Origin: Intestinimonas butyriciproducens
Lineage (GTDB): Bacteria; Bacillota; Clostridia; Oscillospirales; Butyricicoccaceae
DNA: 64,000 nucleotides
Assembly: GCF_016901775.1 (NCBI RefSeq)
Contig: NZ_JACJKW010000001.1
Location: 62,001 to 126,000 of the forward strand
Direction of reading: 5' to 3'
Shown here: positions 41,817-50,258 of the stretch, piece by piece
Layout of the letters: each line of letters opens with the position of its first letter
How positions within the stretch are numbered: the stretch's first letter is position 1
Position numbers and translations under genes: made by a program
The notes under the pieces: generated by a model
Told to the model about the DNA's origin: nothing
Databases searched by the model: none
Seen by the model: the letters and a program-made list of their open reading frames with translations, nothing else

Positions 41817-42923
41817 TCAATCGTAAATGGGCTCCGCATCCCGGGAAAGAATGACCCCGGTGTAGGCGTCGATCTCATATTCATATTCCATGGTACCGTA
41901 GCAAAATTCCACTTGGTATTCCCAGCGTCCATCGTCTTTTTCCAGCTGGCAGCGGAGACGGGTCACCTGGCTCTGGCTCAAGCCTGCATGAAGGAGAGCC
42001 ACGCTCTTGGCCTTTTCTGCACCGATATAGCTGCCGGTGTTCTGCTGGGGTGTATAATCCTCTGCGTCAAAATCATAGCTGAGGATGATGCCGGTGGCGG
42101 CATCGATCTCGTAATCGTACTCTTTGTAATCGCTGGTGTAAAATTCCACTTCATAAACCAGACGGCCGTCGTCCCAATCCTGCTTGCCTTTGACAAAGGT
42201 TACCTGGCTTTGGCTCAAGCCTGCATGAAGGAGAGCCTTCTGCTTGGCCTGCTCCAGAGTGATGCTGCCGGAGGGAGTTGTCTGCTGATTGCCCTGGTTG
42301 CCGCTGGACTGAGTGCCTCCCTGCTCAAAGCTGTCGGCATCGGTGACCAGGCTGCCCGAGGAAGAACCCAGCGTGATCACAGCATCCTGGCTGTTCCAGC
42401 TGACATTCTTGCCCATCAGCTCACCAATGGCCCGCACAGGAAGATAGGTGGTTCCCTGGTACAGCATGGGATAAACGGCATGGCCCTGGGCGTCCTGGAA
42501 ATTCTTCTTTTCCCCTTCCACCAGGATGGTGAAGTCGGGGCGGTTTTCCATCTGGATGCTCTGGACCTGGGCAGCTGTGCCGGGAGTACCCTGCACTGTG
42601 CCGGTGGTACGGGGAGCGGTGAGGGAAATGGTCAGAGTGGACTGATCCCAGTTCACATTCTTGCCCATCAGCTCGCCGATGGCCCGCACGGGCAGATAAT
42701 GGGTGCCATCATAAAAAACTGCGTAAACCTGCTGGCCCTGGGCGTTGTAGAAATCCCGTTCCACACCGTCCACCACCACAGATACCTGAGGCCGCATTTC
42801 TCCAGTGACGGTGGTCACCTGATTGGGGGCCGCTGTGGTGATCGGAAGTGCTCCCAGCATCATGGCGGCAGCCAAAGCCAACGCACCCAGGCGCTTTCTG
42901 CTCTTCTGCATCGTCTTTTTCAT
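41817..42923 (-). CDS. Secreted protein with two copper-amine-oxidase-N-like stalk domains and two PepSY domains
   Basis: 368 residues. A signal peptide (ALALAAAMMLGALPITTAA) precedes two homologous units (HYLPVRAIGELMGKNVNW near residue 79 and TYLPVRAIGELMGKNVSW near 155). After a Gln/Asn/Ser-rich linker two PepSY repeats follow (LEQAKQKALLHAGLSQSQV, and AEKAKSVALLHAGLSQSQV). PepSY domains are thought to restrain extracellular peptidases or sense the envelope; CuAO-N units probably bind the wall. It lies downstream of a second PepSY gene and a two-component system. Confidence 0.82.
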   Translation of the reverse strand: MKKTMQKSRKRLGALALAAAMMLGALPITTAAPNQVTTVTGEMRPQVSVVVDGVERDFYNAQGQQVYAVFYDGTHYLPVRAIGELMGKNVNWDQSTLTISLTAPRTTGTVQGTPGTAAQVQSIQMENRPDFTILVEGEKKNFQDAQGHAVYPMLYQGTTYLPVRAIGELMGKNVSWNSQDAVITLGSSSGSLVTDADSFEQGGTQSSGNQGNQQTTPSGSITLEQAKQKALLHAGLSQSQVTFVKGKQDWDDGRLVYEVEFYTSDYKEYDYEIDAATGIILSYDFDAEDYTPQQNTGSYIGAEKAKSVALLHAGLSQSQVTRLRCQLEKDDGRWEYQVEFCYGTMEYEYEIDAYTGVILSRDAEPIYD

Positions 42924-42958
42924 TTGCTGTACCTCTCTTTCCCAGTCCGTATGGCTAT

Positions 42959-43822
42959 TTAGTCAAACATGGATTCGGCTTCCCAGTTGCGGATGGCGCC
43001 GCTGTAGCCGTCGATCTCAAACTCATACTCCATTCCATCATAGAAGATCTTGCCTTCATACTGAAGGCGGCCATCGTCGTAATCGGTCTCAAACTCCCGG
43101 ATATCGGAAACGGTCGCGCCGGGAACCTGAGCCAGAGCCTTTTCCTTGGCCTGATCGGCGGTGATGGTTCCGCTCTGGCCGTTGCCTGTGGCAGGAGGTG
43201 CATACCCTTCGGCATCAAAGTCGTAGCTGACGACTTCGCCGGTAGAAGCATCAATCTCATAATCGTACTCTTTGTAGTCACTGGTGTAGAACTCCACATC
43301 GTACACCTGACGGCCATCATCCCAATCCAGCTTGCTCTTGACGAAGGTCACCTGATCGGCCTTGAGCCCTGCATGAGCCAGGGCTTTGTCCTTGGCCTGA
43401 TCGGCGGTGAGAGCCGCAGATGCTGTACCGGTATTGGTGTTGTTATTGGTATTGCTGCCAGCGGTGTTGGTATCGGGTGTTGTATTGCCTGCCGTATCGT
43501 CATCGGAAGTTGCTGTATTCTGCTGGGCCTGGACACCGGCCGGCAGCTTGCTTTCGATCACGGCACCGGTGAGAGCGTCGATATCGTATTCATATTCCTT
43601 CCCATCAGCGGTGAACTCCACCTGATAATAATAGGTGCCGTTTTTGTCATCCAATTCCACATCGGTGAATTTCACCTGGCTGGCTGTAAGACCGGCGTTT
43701 TCCAAAGCCACATTCTTGGCTTCCGTTGTGCCAATATAACCGGCCATTCCATCCTTGCTGCATCCGGCCAAAACCAAAAGACTAAGCGCCGCGGCGCTGA
43801 TCATCAATTTTTTTCTTGTCAT
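42959..43822 (-). CDS. PepSY-repeat lipoprotein
   Basis: 287 residues. Lipoprotein signal with LVLAGC at residues 16-21, then three PepSY domains at about 30-92, 133-205 and 220-287, each ending in an acidic YxxDID or YEID motif and a TG turn. The second repeat is nearly identical to the first PepSY of the neighbouring protein (KEYDYEIDA), indicating duplication. The promoter carries OmpR-type direct repeats, so the upstream kinase/regulator pair probably controls it. Confidence 0.88.
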   Translation of the reverse strand: MTRKKLMISAAALSLLVLAGCSKDGMAGYIGTTEAKNVALENAGLTASQVKFTDVELDDKNGTYYYQVEFTADGKEYEYDIDALTGAVIESKLPAGVQAQQNTATSDDDTAGNTTPDTNTAGSNTNNNTNTGTASAALTADQAKDKALAHAGLKADQVTFVKSKLDWDDGRQVYDVEFYTSDYKEYDYEIDASTGEVVSYDFDAEGYAPPATGNGQSGTITADQAKEKALAQVPGATVSDIREFETDYDDGRLQYEGKIFYDGMEYEFEIDGYSGAIRNWEAESMFD

Positions 43823-43853
43823 AGTAGTGAGCTCCTTTCTTGTTTCTGATGTT

Positions 43854-43889
43854 ACTATAACCCCTGAACATGAAATTTACATGAAATTC
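43854..43889 (-). promoter_or_regulatory. Promoter of the PepSY operon with 11-base direct repeats
   Basis: Minus-strand -10 TATAGT (plus-strand 43854-43859). Eight bases upstream are two tandem 11-base repeats, ACATGAAATTT and ACATGAAATTC (43868-43889, plus-strand reading), taking the place of a -35. One-turn spaced direct repeats here are the usual binding pattern of OmpR/PhoB-type activators. Confidence 0.65.
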
Positions 43890-43906
43890 CCAAAAAAATT
43901 TTTCAG

Positions 43907-43945
43907 AAAAAAACCAGCTTATTCCCCAAGGGAACAAGCCGGTTT
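43907..43945 (-). terminator. Terminator of the two-component operon
   Basis: AAACCGGCTTGTTCC, loop, GGGAATAAGCTGGTTT followed by T residues on the minus strand. Confidence 0.88.
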
Positions 43946-43949
43946 CAGA

Positions 43950-45305
43950 TCACATTTTTTCATTTTGCAAAGGCAAATGCAAAGCAAACACACTGCCGAT
44001 CCCTTCCACGCTGTCCAGCGTCACCGTGCCTCCGTGGAGCTGGGCGATCTGGCGCACCATGGAAAGTCCCAATCCCACACCGCTGCTTTCATCGCTGCGG
44101 GAAGGGTCTACCTGATAAAAACGCTGCCAGATTTTTTCCTGCTGGTCTTTGGGAATGCCAATGCCGTCATCCCGCACCTCCAGGATTCCTTCGTTTCCCT
44201 GGGATTTGACGGTGACCCATACATGACCTCCCGTTTTTCCATACTTCAGCGCATTTTCCACCAGGTTTTCCGTCAGCCGGGACAGCAGCGCCCCATCCCC
44301 CTGCACCTTCACACCGGGGGCGACAGACAAAATAAGTTTGTCCTCCTCATATCCCCGCTCCCGGATCAGACCTTCCACCAAGGCCCCCAGGTCCACCGGC
44401 TCCAGCCGGGCCCCTTCGGTGCCCTGGTCCAGGCGGGTCATGCTGAGCAGCTGAGCGATGAGCTGAGCCATTTTTTCCGCCTGCCGGGCGATCATCTCCA
44501 GAGTCTCCTGGCGCTCTTCCGGGGTCTCATCGTATTTCAGCCCATATTCGCAGGCTCCCTTGATAATAGACACCGGTGTGCGCAATTCATGGGATGCGTC
44601 GGCGGTAAACTGCTTTTCCGCTTCAAAGGACCGCTCCAGACGGGCAAACAGCTGATCGAAGGTCTGGGCCAGGCGTGAAAACTCGTCCCGCCCGGGCGGC
44701 AGACCGATGCGCCTGGACAGATCCTTTGCTTCTCCCATGGCCTGGGCAGTGGCGCTGATGCGTTCCAGAGGCCGAAAAGCCCGGTGCACCAGCAGATAGC
44801 CCCCCACAGCGGTGAGGAGAATAAACACCGGCAGGGCAATGGCGGCGATTTTCATCAGGTTTTCGCTGGTCTGCTCATCATTGGGCACTTCCATCAATCC
44901 TCGCACCCACACCCCTTCTTCCCAGCTGCTGGGCAGCCAGAAGTCCAGCACCAGATAGGAAATTCCGGCCCCTTCCACTGTGCGCACCTGGCCATTCTGA
45001 AAGGGCTCACTGGCTGTAAAGGACACCGGCAGCTGGCCGGCCAGCAAGGATTCCGACTGGCTGTACACCAGAATGGATACGCCGTTCTGATAAAAGGAAA
45101 ATCCCTCTGTGGTGCCGAGCTTTCCTTGGGAAAAGGAAATATTCCCCACACTGTTCCGGGTGGTGGACACCAGCTGCTGCCGGGCGCTGGAAAGCACCAC
45201 CGTCCGGCTGATGAACAAGGTAAAGGCCACCAAAAACAAAAACAGAATGGTCATGAGCAAAGTGATCCACAGGGTGATCTTCAGCTTGACGGATATTTTT
45301 CTCAT
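43950..45305 (-). CDS. Sensor histidine kinase
   Basis: 451 residues. Two membrane spans (ITLWITLLMTILFLFLVAF near 10-30 and MKIAAIALPVFILLTAVGGY near 150-170) enclose an outer sensor region. A HAMP segment follows (HRAFRPLERISATAQAMG), then HisKA with phosphorylatable His in FTADASHELRTPVS, and HATPase motifs NALKYG, DDGIGIPKD and GVGLGLSMV. Its start overlaps the regulator stop by four bases. Likely target: the PepSY operon just downstream. Confidence 0.95.
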   Translation of the reverse strand: MRKISVKLKITLWITLLMTILFLFLVAFTLFISRTVVLSSARQQLVSTTRNSVGNISFSQGKLGTTEGFSFYQNGVSILVYSQSESLLAGQLPVSFTASEPFQNGQVRTVEGAGISYLVLDFWLPSSWEEGVWVRGLMEVPNDEQTSENLMKIAAIALPVFILLTAVGGYLLVHRAFRPLERISATAQAMGEAKDLSRRIGLPPGRDEFSRLAQTFDQLFARLERSFEAEKQFTADASHELRTPVSIIKGACEYGLKYDETPEERQETLEMIARQAEKMAQLIAQLLSMTRLDQGTEGARLEPVDLGALVEGLIRERGYEEDKLILSVAPGVKVQGDGALLSRLTENLVENALKYGKTGGHVWVTVKSQGNEGILEVRDDGIGIPKDQQEKIWQRFYQVDPSRSDESSGVGLGLSMVRQIAQLHGGTVTLDSVEGIGSVFALHLPLQNEKM

Positions 45306-45991
45306 GGATTCCCCTTTCCTTCTTCCATTCGCAGCACCCAGCCCACGCCCCGGATGGTATGGAGCAGCCGGCTCTGGCCTTCCCCATCGATCTTTTTCCG
45401 CAGTTTGCTGATATAGACATCAATATTGTTGGAAGAGCCGGAGCGTTCATAGTTCCAGATCTGGTTTTCCAGCTGCTCCCGGGAGAGCACGGTCCCCTGA
45501 TTGCGGATCATATATTCCAGAATGGTAAATTCCTTGGGCAGAAGATTGATCTCTTTGCCGCCCCGGGTGACGGTGTGGCTCTGGGCATCCACCTGCAGAT
45601 CCCCCAAAGTGAACACATTGCTTCGCTTCCCGGATTTTTTCCGGGTCATGGCCCGGATGCGGGCCAGCAGCTCTTCAAAATCAAAGGGCTTGACCAGATA
45701 GTCATCGGCTCCCAGGTCCAGCCCCTTCACCCGGTCGGAAATGGCGTCGCGGGCGGTGAGGAACAAAACCGGCGTATCCATCCCCTGGCTGCGCAATTTT
45801 TCCAGCAGAGCATAGCCATCCAGCTTGGGCATCATCACATCCAGCAAGATGGCGTCATATTCCGCTCCGGCCAAAAAATCCAGAGCTTCTTCCCCATTGT
45901 AGCAGCCGTCCACGCTGTACCCTGCCCGGGTCAGCGTTTTGACGATCAGACGATTCATATCCTTGGCGTCTTCCACCACCAGCACCCGCAT
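45302..45991 (-). CDS. OmpR/PhoB-family response regulator
   Basis: 229 residues from the ATG at 45991 with AAAGGAGG. Receiver domain: VVEDAKDMNRL, phospho-acceptor Asp in AILLDVMMPKLDGY near residue 51, LFLTARD and DYLVKPF. C-terminal winged helix: LLPKEFTILEYMIRNQGTVLSREQ and VDVYISKLRKKI-like. It forms a coupled pair with the kinase and probably binds the 11-base direct repeats at 43868-43889. Confidence 0.95.
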   Translation of the reverse strand: MRVLVVEDAKDMNRLIVKTLTRAGYSVDGCYNGEEALDFLAGAEYDAILLDVMMPKLDGYALLEKLRSQGMDTPVLFLTARDAISDRVKGLDLGADDYLVKPFDFEELLARIRAMTRKKSGKRSNVFTLGDLQVDAQSHTVTRGGKEINLLPKEFTILEYMIRNQGTVLSREQLENQIWNYERSGSSNNIDVYISKLRKKIDGEGQSRLLHTIRGVGWVLRMEEGKGNP

Positions 45992-46029
45992 TTGTTTTCC
46001 TCCTTTACTCCGCTGTGAAAACCAATAAG

Positions 46030-46069
46030 AAAAGCCCGGGGATACGGCCAAAACCTTCCCCGGGCTTTT
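46030..46069. terminator. Terminator after the amidohydrolase pair
   Basis: AAAAGCCCGGGG and CCCCGGGCTTTT around a 16-base loop. The minus-strand T run terminates the amidohydrolase gene. Confidence 0.85.
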
Positions 46070-46087
46070 GCAATTTACGCAGTCTGA

Positions 46088-47254
46088 TCAGCCTTTGTGA
46101 ACGATCTGGCCATCGATAATGGTATACGCCACGGTATACTGCAGATCGGTGATGGGATTGCCGCGGAAAATGGCCACATCCGCGTCCTTGCCCACTTCCA
46201 AAGAACCGACCCGGTCAGAAATTCCGGTAATGACGGCAGGATTGATGGTGATGGCCTTCCAGGCCTCCTGCTCCGGCAGGCCGGCGTTGACAGCCAGACC
46301 GGCGCACAGGGACAGATACTCCAGGGGGATCACCGGGGCATCGGTGATGATGCAGATGTTCAGCCCGGCTTCGTTGAGCACCCGGGGAGTATCAAAGCTC
46401 TTGTTCTTCAGCTCGAACTTGCTCTTGTCACCCAGAGTGGGACCAACCAGGCAGCCCTTGCCCTCTTTCACCAGCTCATCGGCGATGAGATGGCCTTCGG
46501 TGCAGTGGTCCAGGGTGATATCCACATCATATTCCTTGGCAATGCGCAGGGCGGTAAAGATATCGTCCGCCCGATGAGCATGGGCTTTCAGAGGAATCTC
46601 CTTGTGAATGACCGGCAGCATGGCTTCCAGTTTCACATCGATGGCGGGTTTCTTGTTGTTTTTGGGATCGGCCTTGTAGTTTTTCCAGGCCTCGTCATAT
46701 TCCACGGTGCGGGCCAGCAGATCCCGCAGCAGGGCGGAAGTGCCCATCCGGGTCATAGGCATCTTCTTCTGGGTGCCGTAAACCCGCTTGGGATTTTCGC
46801 CGAAGGCGCATTTCATGGCAACCGGATATTTGAGGATCATATCATCCACCCGCTTGCCGTGCATCTTAATGGCCACAAAGGTGCCGCCCACCACATTGCC
46901 GCTGCCCGGGCCGGTAACCGCTGTGGTCACACCGGCGGCAGCCGCCTGAGCCAGAGTCTCGTCCATGGGCTGGATGGCGTCGATGGCCCGCACCTGGGGA
47001 GTCACCGGATCGGTGCACTCATTGCCGTCGGTGCCTTCAAACTGAATGGCGGCCTCTTCCAGACCGATATGGCAATGGCCATCCACCAGGCCGGGAGCCA
47101 CGATGCACCCGGCAGCGTCGATGACCTGTGCATCGGCCGGAGCGCTGACTTCCTTACCCACAGCCACGATCTTGCCGCCGTCCAGCAGCACCTGGCCGTT
47201 TTCGATATCTTCTCCAGCCATGGTCTTTACCAGGCCGTTTTTGATCAGGATCAT
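46088..47254 (-). CDS. Amidohydrolase, paralogue 1 (imidazolonepropionase-like)
   Basis: 388 residues from the ATG at 47254, nine bases after GGAGG. Amidohydrolase fold: N-terminal ILIKNGLVKTMAGEDIENG, metal site VDGHCHIGLEE near residue 61, a His in HAHRADDIFTAL near 222 and LDHCTEGHLIADE near 245, then a C-terminal sandwich GKDADVAIFRGNPITDLQY. It probably hydrolyses a cyclic or N-acyl substrate with one or two metal ions. The next upstream gene is a close paralogue. Confidence 0.87.
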   Translation of the reverse strand: MILIKNGLVKTMAGEDIENGQVLLDGGKIVAVGKEVSAPADAQVIDAAGCIVAPGLVDGHCHIGLEEAAIQFEGTDGNECTDPVTPQVRAIDAIQPMDETLAQAAAAGVTTAVTGPGSGNVVGGTFVAIKMHGKRVDDMILKYPVAMKCAFGENPKRVYGTQKKMPMTRMGTSALLRDLLARTVEYDEAWKNYKADPKNNKKPAIDVKLEAMLPVIHKEIPLKAHAHRADDIFTALRIAKEYDVDITLDHCTEGHLIADELVKEGKGCLVGPTLGDKSKFELKNKSFDTPRVLNEAGLNICIITDAPVIPLEYLSLCAGLAVNAGLPEQEAWKAITINPAVITGISDRVGSLEVGKDADVAIFRGNPITDLQYTVAYTIIDGQIVHKG

Positions 47255-47325
47255 GGGAAACATCCTCCTTTTTCTAAAACCCGGGCCGGAGAGCCTGCTG
47301 CCCCCCGGCCCTGTGAAATGATTTT

Positions 47326-48498
47326 TTATTCAGCCTGATAAACGATCTGGCCGTTGATCAGGGTGTACTTGGTGGTGTACTGAAGGTCGGTGAGGGGGTT
47401 GCCCTTGTAGATGACCACATCGGCGTCCTTGCCCACTTCCAGGGAGCCCACCCGGTCAGCAATACCGGTGATGACGGCGGGGTTGATGGTGACCGCCTTC
47501 CAGGCTTCCTGCTCGTCCAGGCCGGCATTGATGGCCAGACCGGCACACAGGGGCAGATACTTCAGAGGAATAACCGGAGCATCGGTGATGATGGCGGTCT
47601 TGAGGCCGTGCTCCACCATGGTCTTGGGAGTATCCCAGCACTTGTTCTTCAGCTCGAACTTGCTCTTGGCGCCAAAGGTAGGACCAACCAGGCAGCCCTT
47701 GCCCTCTTTTTCCAGCTCATCGGCGATGAGATGGCCTTCGGTGCAGTGGTCCAGAGTGATATCCAGATCAAACTCCTTGGCGATGCGCAGGGCTGTGAAG
47801 ATGTCATCGGCCCGGTGGGCATGGGACTTCAGGGGGATCTCTTTGCGCATGACAGGCAGCATGGCATGGAGCTTGCAGTCATAAGTAGGCTTCTTGTTGT
47901 TCTTGGGATCGGCCTCATAGGCGTCCATCTCTTCCCGGTAGTTCTGGGCCTTGACCAGCAGTTCCCGCAGCAGAGCGGCGGTACCCATACGGGTCATGGG
48001 CATCTTCTTCTGGGAAGCGCCATAGCAGCGCTTGGGGTTCTCGCCAAAGGCGATCTTCATGGCAACAGGGTTTTTCACCACCATGTTGTCCACCCGCTTG
48101 CCGCACAGCTTGACGGCCAGGAAAGTGCCGCCCACCACATTGGCGCTGCCCGGGCCGGTGACGGCGGTGGTCACGCCATGGCTGTATGCGTCAAAGAATG
48201 CCTCGTCCATGGGATTGAGACCGTCGATGCCCCGCATCTGGGGAGTGACGGGATCGGTCATTTCATTGTAGTCATCGCCTTCAAAGCCGATGGCCTCTTC
48301 GTCCAGGCCGATGTGGCAGTGGCCTTCCACAAAGCCGGGAGCCACGATGCAGCCGGCCGCGTCGATAACCTGTGCATCGGCGGGGGCATTCACTTCTTTG
48401 CCCACAGCGGCGATCTTGTCGCCATCCAGCAGAACCTGGCCATTTTCGATATCCTCGCCGGCCATTGTTTTAACCAAACCATTTTTAATAAGAATCAT
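47326..48498 (-). CDS. Amidohydrolase, paralogue 2 (imidazolonepropionase-like)
   Basis: 390 residues from the ATG at 48498, with the same GGAGG spacing and identical first residues as paralogue 1, indicating tandem duplication that included the ribosome site. Metal motifs are conserved (VEGHCHIGLDEE, HAHRADDIFTA, LDHCTEGHLIADE). Differences cluster in residues 60-130 and 285-300, for example FFDAYSHG against LAQAAAAG, which may alter specificity. It lies downstream of D-serine dehydratase on the same strand. Confidence 0.87.
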   Translation of the reverse strand: MILIKNGLVKTMAGEDIENGQVLLDGDKIAAVGKEVNAPADAQVIDAAGCIVAPGFVEGHCHIGLDEEAIGFEGDDYNEMTDPVTPQMRGIDGLNPMDEAFFDAYSHGVTTAVTGPGSANVVGGTFLAVKLCGKRVDNMVVKNPVAMKIAFGENPKRCYGASQKKMPMTRMGTAALLRELLVKAQNYREEMDAYEADPKNNKKPTYDCKLHAMLPVMRKEIPLKSHAHRADDIFTALRIAKEFDLDITLDHCTEGHLIADELEKEGKGCLVGPTFGAKSKFELKNKCWDTPKTMVEHGLKTAIITDAPVIPLKYLPLCAGLAINAGLDEQEAWKAVTINPAVITGIADRVGSLEVGKDADVVIYKGNPLTDLQYTTKYTLINGQIVYQAE

Positions 48499-48635
48499 GG
48501 GAAACATCCTCCTTTTCAATCTTACTACCTTATAGCTTACCTTTTTCCCGGGAAATTGTCAAAGAAAAGCCCCTTTTTTGGGTGCCAAATTCCCCGGCTT
48601 CTTTTTATGCAATTTGCAAAAAAGCTGCTTTATCT

Positions 48636-49985
48636 TTATTCCTTGCCCTTGCGGTAATATTCCTCCATCACCTCCGGAGGAACCATGCTGCCGCCAGTGC
48701 CCCAAGGCATGAAGTGGGCCTGTTGCATCTTGTCCAAAAGGCCCTCTTTTTCCAGATAGGCCTGTCCGGCTTTGCTTTCCAGCAGCCAGCGGACCCCTTC
48801 CATTCCCGCCAGGGCCGAGGGTTCCAGAGCCAGGTTTTCGGTGTCCCGCAAAAGAGCCAGGCGGCGGTACAATGTGCCGTCGTCCACCGTATAGCTGCCG
48901 CTGAGGAAAGGTTCGATGGTCTTGCCCACAAAGCTGGAGGGACGGCCCACGGCCAGACCGTCGGCGGCAGTGAGATTGTCAATGCCGAAGTCCTGGACGC
49001 ACACCTTGTCCTGCAGCCCGGTCACCAGTCCCAGCATCATGCAGGGGGCATGGGTGGGCTCGGCAAAAAAGCAGTGAACGGCATCTCCATAGACCAGCTT
49101 GAGACCAAAGGCCACGCCGCCAGGGCCGCCGCCCACACCGCAGGGCAGGAAGGCGAAGAGGGGATGCTCCTGATCCACCAAAACGCCCATCTGTTCCAGC
49201 TGCCCTTTCAGCCGCTGGGCCGCCACAGCGTAGCCCATAAACAGATTCACCGAGTTTTCGTCATCCACAAAATAGCACATGGGATCGCTTTCCGCCTGAC
49301 GCCGGCCTTCGGCCACCGCCTTGCTGTAATCCTCCGGATATTCCACCACGGTGACTCCCTTTTCCCGCAGCAGATCCTTTTTCCACTGGCGGGCATCGGC
49401 GGACATATGCACACTGACCTTAAATCCCAGCCGGGCGCTCATGATGCCGATGGACAGCCCCAGATTGCCGGTGGAACCCACAGCAATCGAATACTTAGAG
49501 TAGAAATCTCTGAATTTATCACTATCCAGCTGAGAATAATCATCTTCCAGGGTGAGCATCCCTTCCTGAAGGGCCAGATCTTCGGCGTGCTTGAGCACCT
49601 CATAGATGCCCCCTCTGGCCTTGATGGAACCGGAGATGGGCAGATGGCTGTCGCACTTGAGCAGCATCCCGCCGGGGATCTGGATACCCCATTCCTTTTC
49701 CAGGGCCTTCTGCATCTGAGGAATGGCCTGTACAGGGGATTCGATGATCCCTCCCATCTTTGCTGTCTCCGGGAATGCTTTGGCGATGAAGGGGGCGAAC
49801 CGCTGGAGCCGGGCCTCCGCCTCCTTCACATCCAAGAGAGACAGGCTGCATTGTTTCAGAGCCTCCTCCGTTCCCACCTTCTTGGGATTGATCCAGAAGG
49901 TCTCCTTGAGTTTCACCAGATCCCCCACCACCGGAAATTCCTCTTCCCACTGCCGGGGACTTTTGCCGCAGATCATCTGTTCCAT
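48636..49985 (-). CDS. dsdA: D-serine dehydratase
   Basis: 449 residues, the length of DsdA. A PLP enzyme converting D-serine to pyruvate and ammonia. The PLP lysine lies in SGSIKARGG near residue 118, with PLP-phosphate-contacting [12 protein letters not shown] near 168 and a glycine-rich [10 protein letters not shown] near 282. It is divergent from the dlt operon and upstream of the amidohydrolase pair. No dsdC-type regulator is adjacent. Confidence 0.93.
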   Translation of the reverse strand: MEQMICGKSPRQWEEEFPVVGDLVKLKETFWINPKKVGTEEALKQCSLSLLDVKEAEARLQRFAPFIAKAFPETAKMGGIIESPVQAIPQMQKALEKEWGIQIPGGMLLKCDSHLPISGSIKARGGIYEVLKHAEDLALQEGMLTLEDDYSQLDSDKFRDFYSKYSIAVGSTGNLGLSIGIMSARLGFKVSVHMSADARQWKKDLLREKGVTVVEYPEDYSKAVAEGRRQAESDPMCYFVDDENSVNLFMGYAVAAQRLKGQLEQMGVLVDQEHPLFAFLPCGVGGGPGGVAFGLKLVYGDAVHCFFAEPTHAPCMMLGLVTGLQDKVCVQDFGIDNLTAADGLAVGRPSSFVGKTIEPFLSGSYTVDDGTLYRRLALLRDTENLALEPSALAGMEGVRWLLESKAGQAYLEKEGLLDKMQQAHFMPWGTGGSMVPPEVMEEYYRKGKE

Positions 49986-50111
49986 TGTTTCCTCCCTCTC
50001 CAGGGCACACCCTGGGGATTTTGTAATTTTAAATGAAAACTAGACTTTTCGTATAATTTTTCTTTTCTTTTTCTCTTCTGCCATTATACCAAGTTTCCCG
50101 GAAAAATGCAC

Positions 50112-50133
50112 GAAGAATCTTTGAAGAATCTTT
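50112..50133. repeat. Two tandem 11-base repeats in the dsdA-dlt intergenic region
   Basis: GAAGAATCTTT occurs twice in tandem, followed by a partial third copy GAAGAAAT. The 273-base gap 49986-50258 otherwise shows a TATACT (50202-50207) that could be the dlt -10, without a good -35. The one-turn spacing suggests a regulator site for the dlt operon. Confidence 0.45.
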
Positions 50134-50258
50134 GAAGAAATCCCAGAGGAAATTATGAAAATTGAAAGATTTTCGCAAGGAAATTATCGAAAGGGCTATG
50201 CTATACTGTGCCGGTAACAATCCCCGACCCATCCGGCCGGGCGAAAGGAGGTCCTTTG

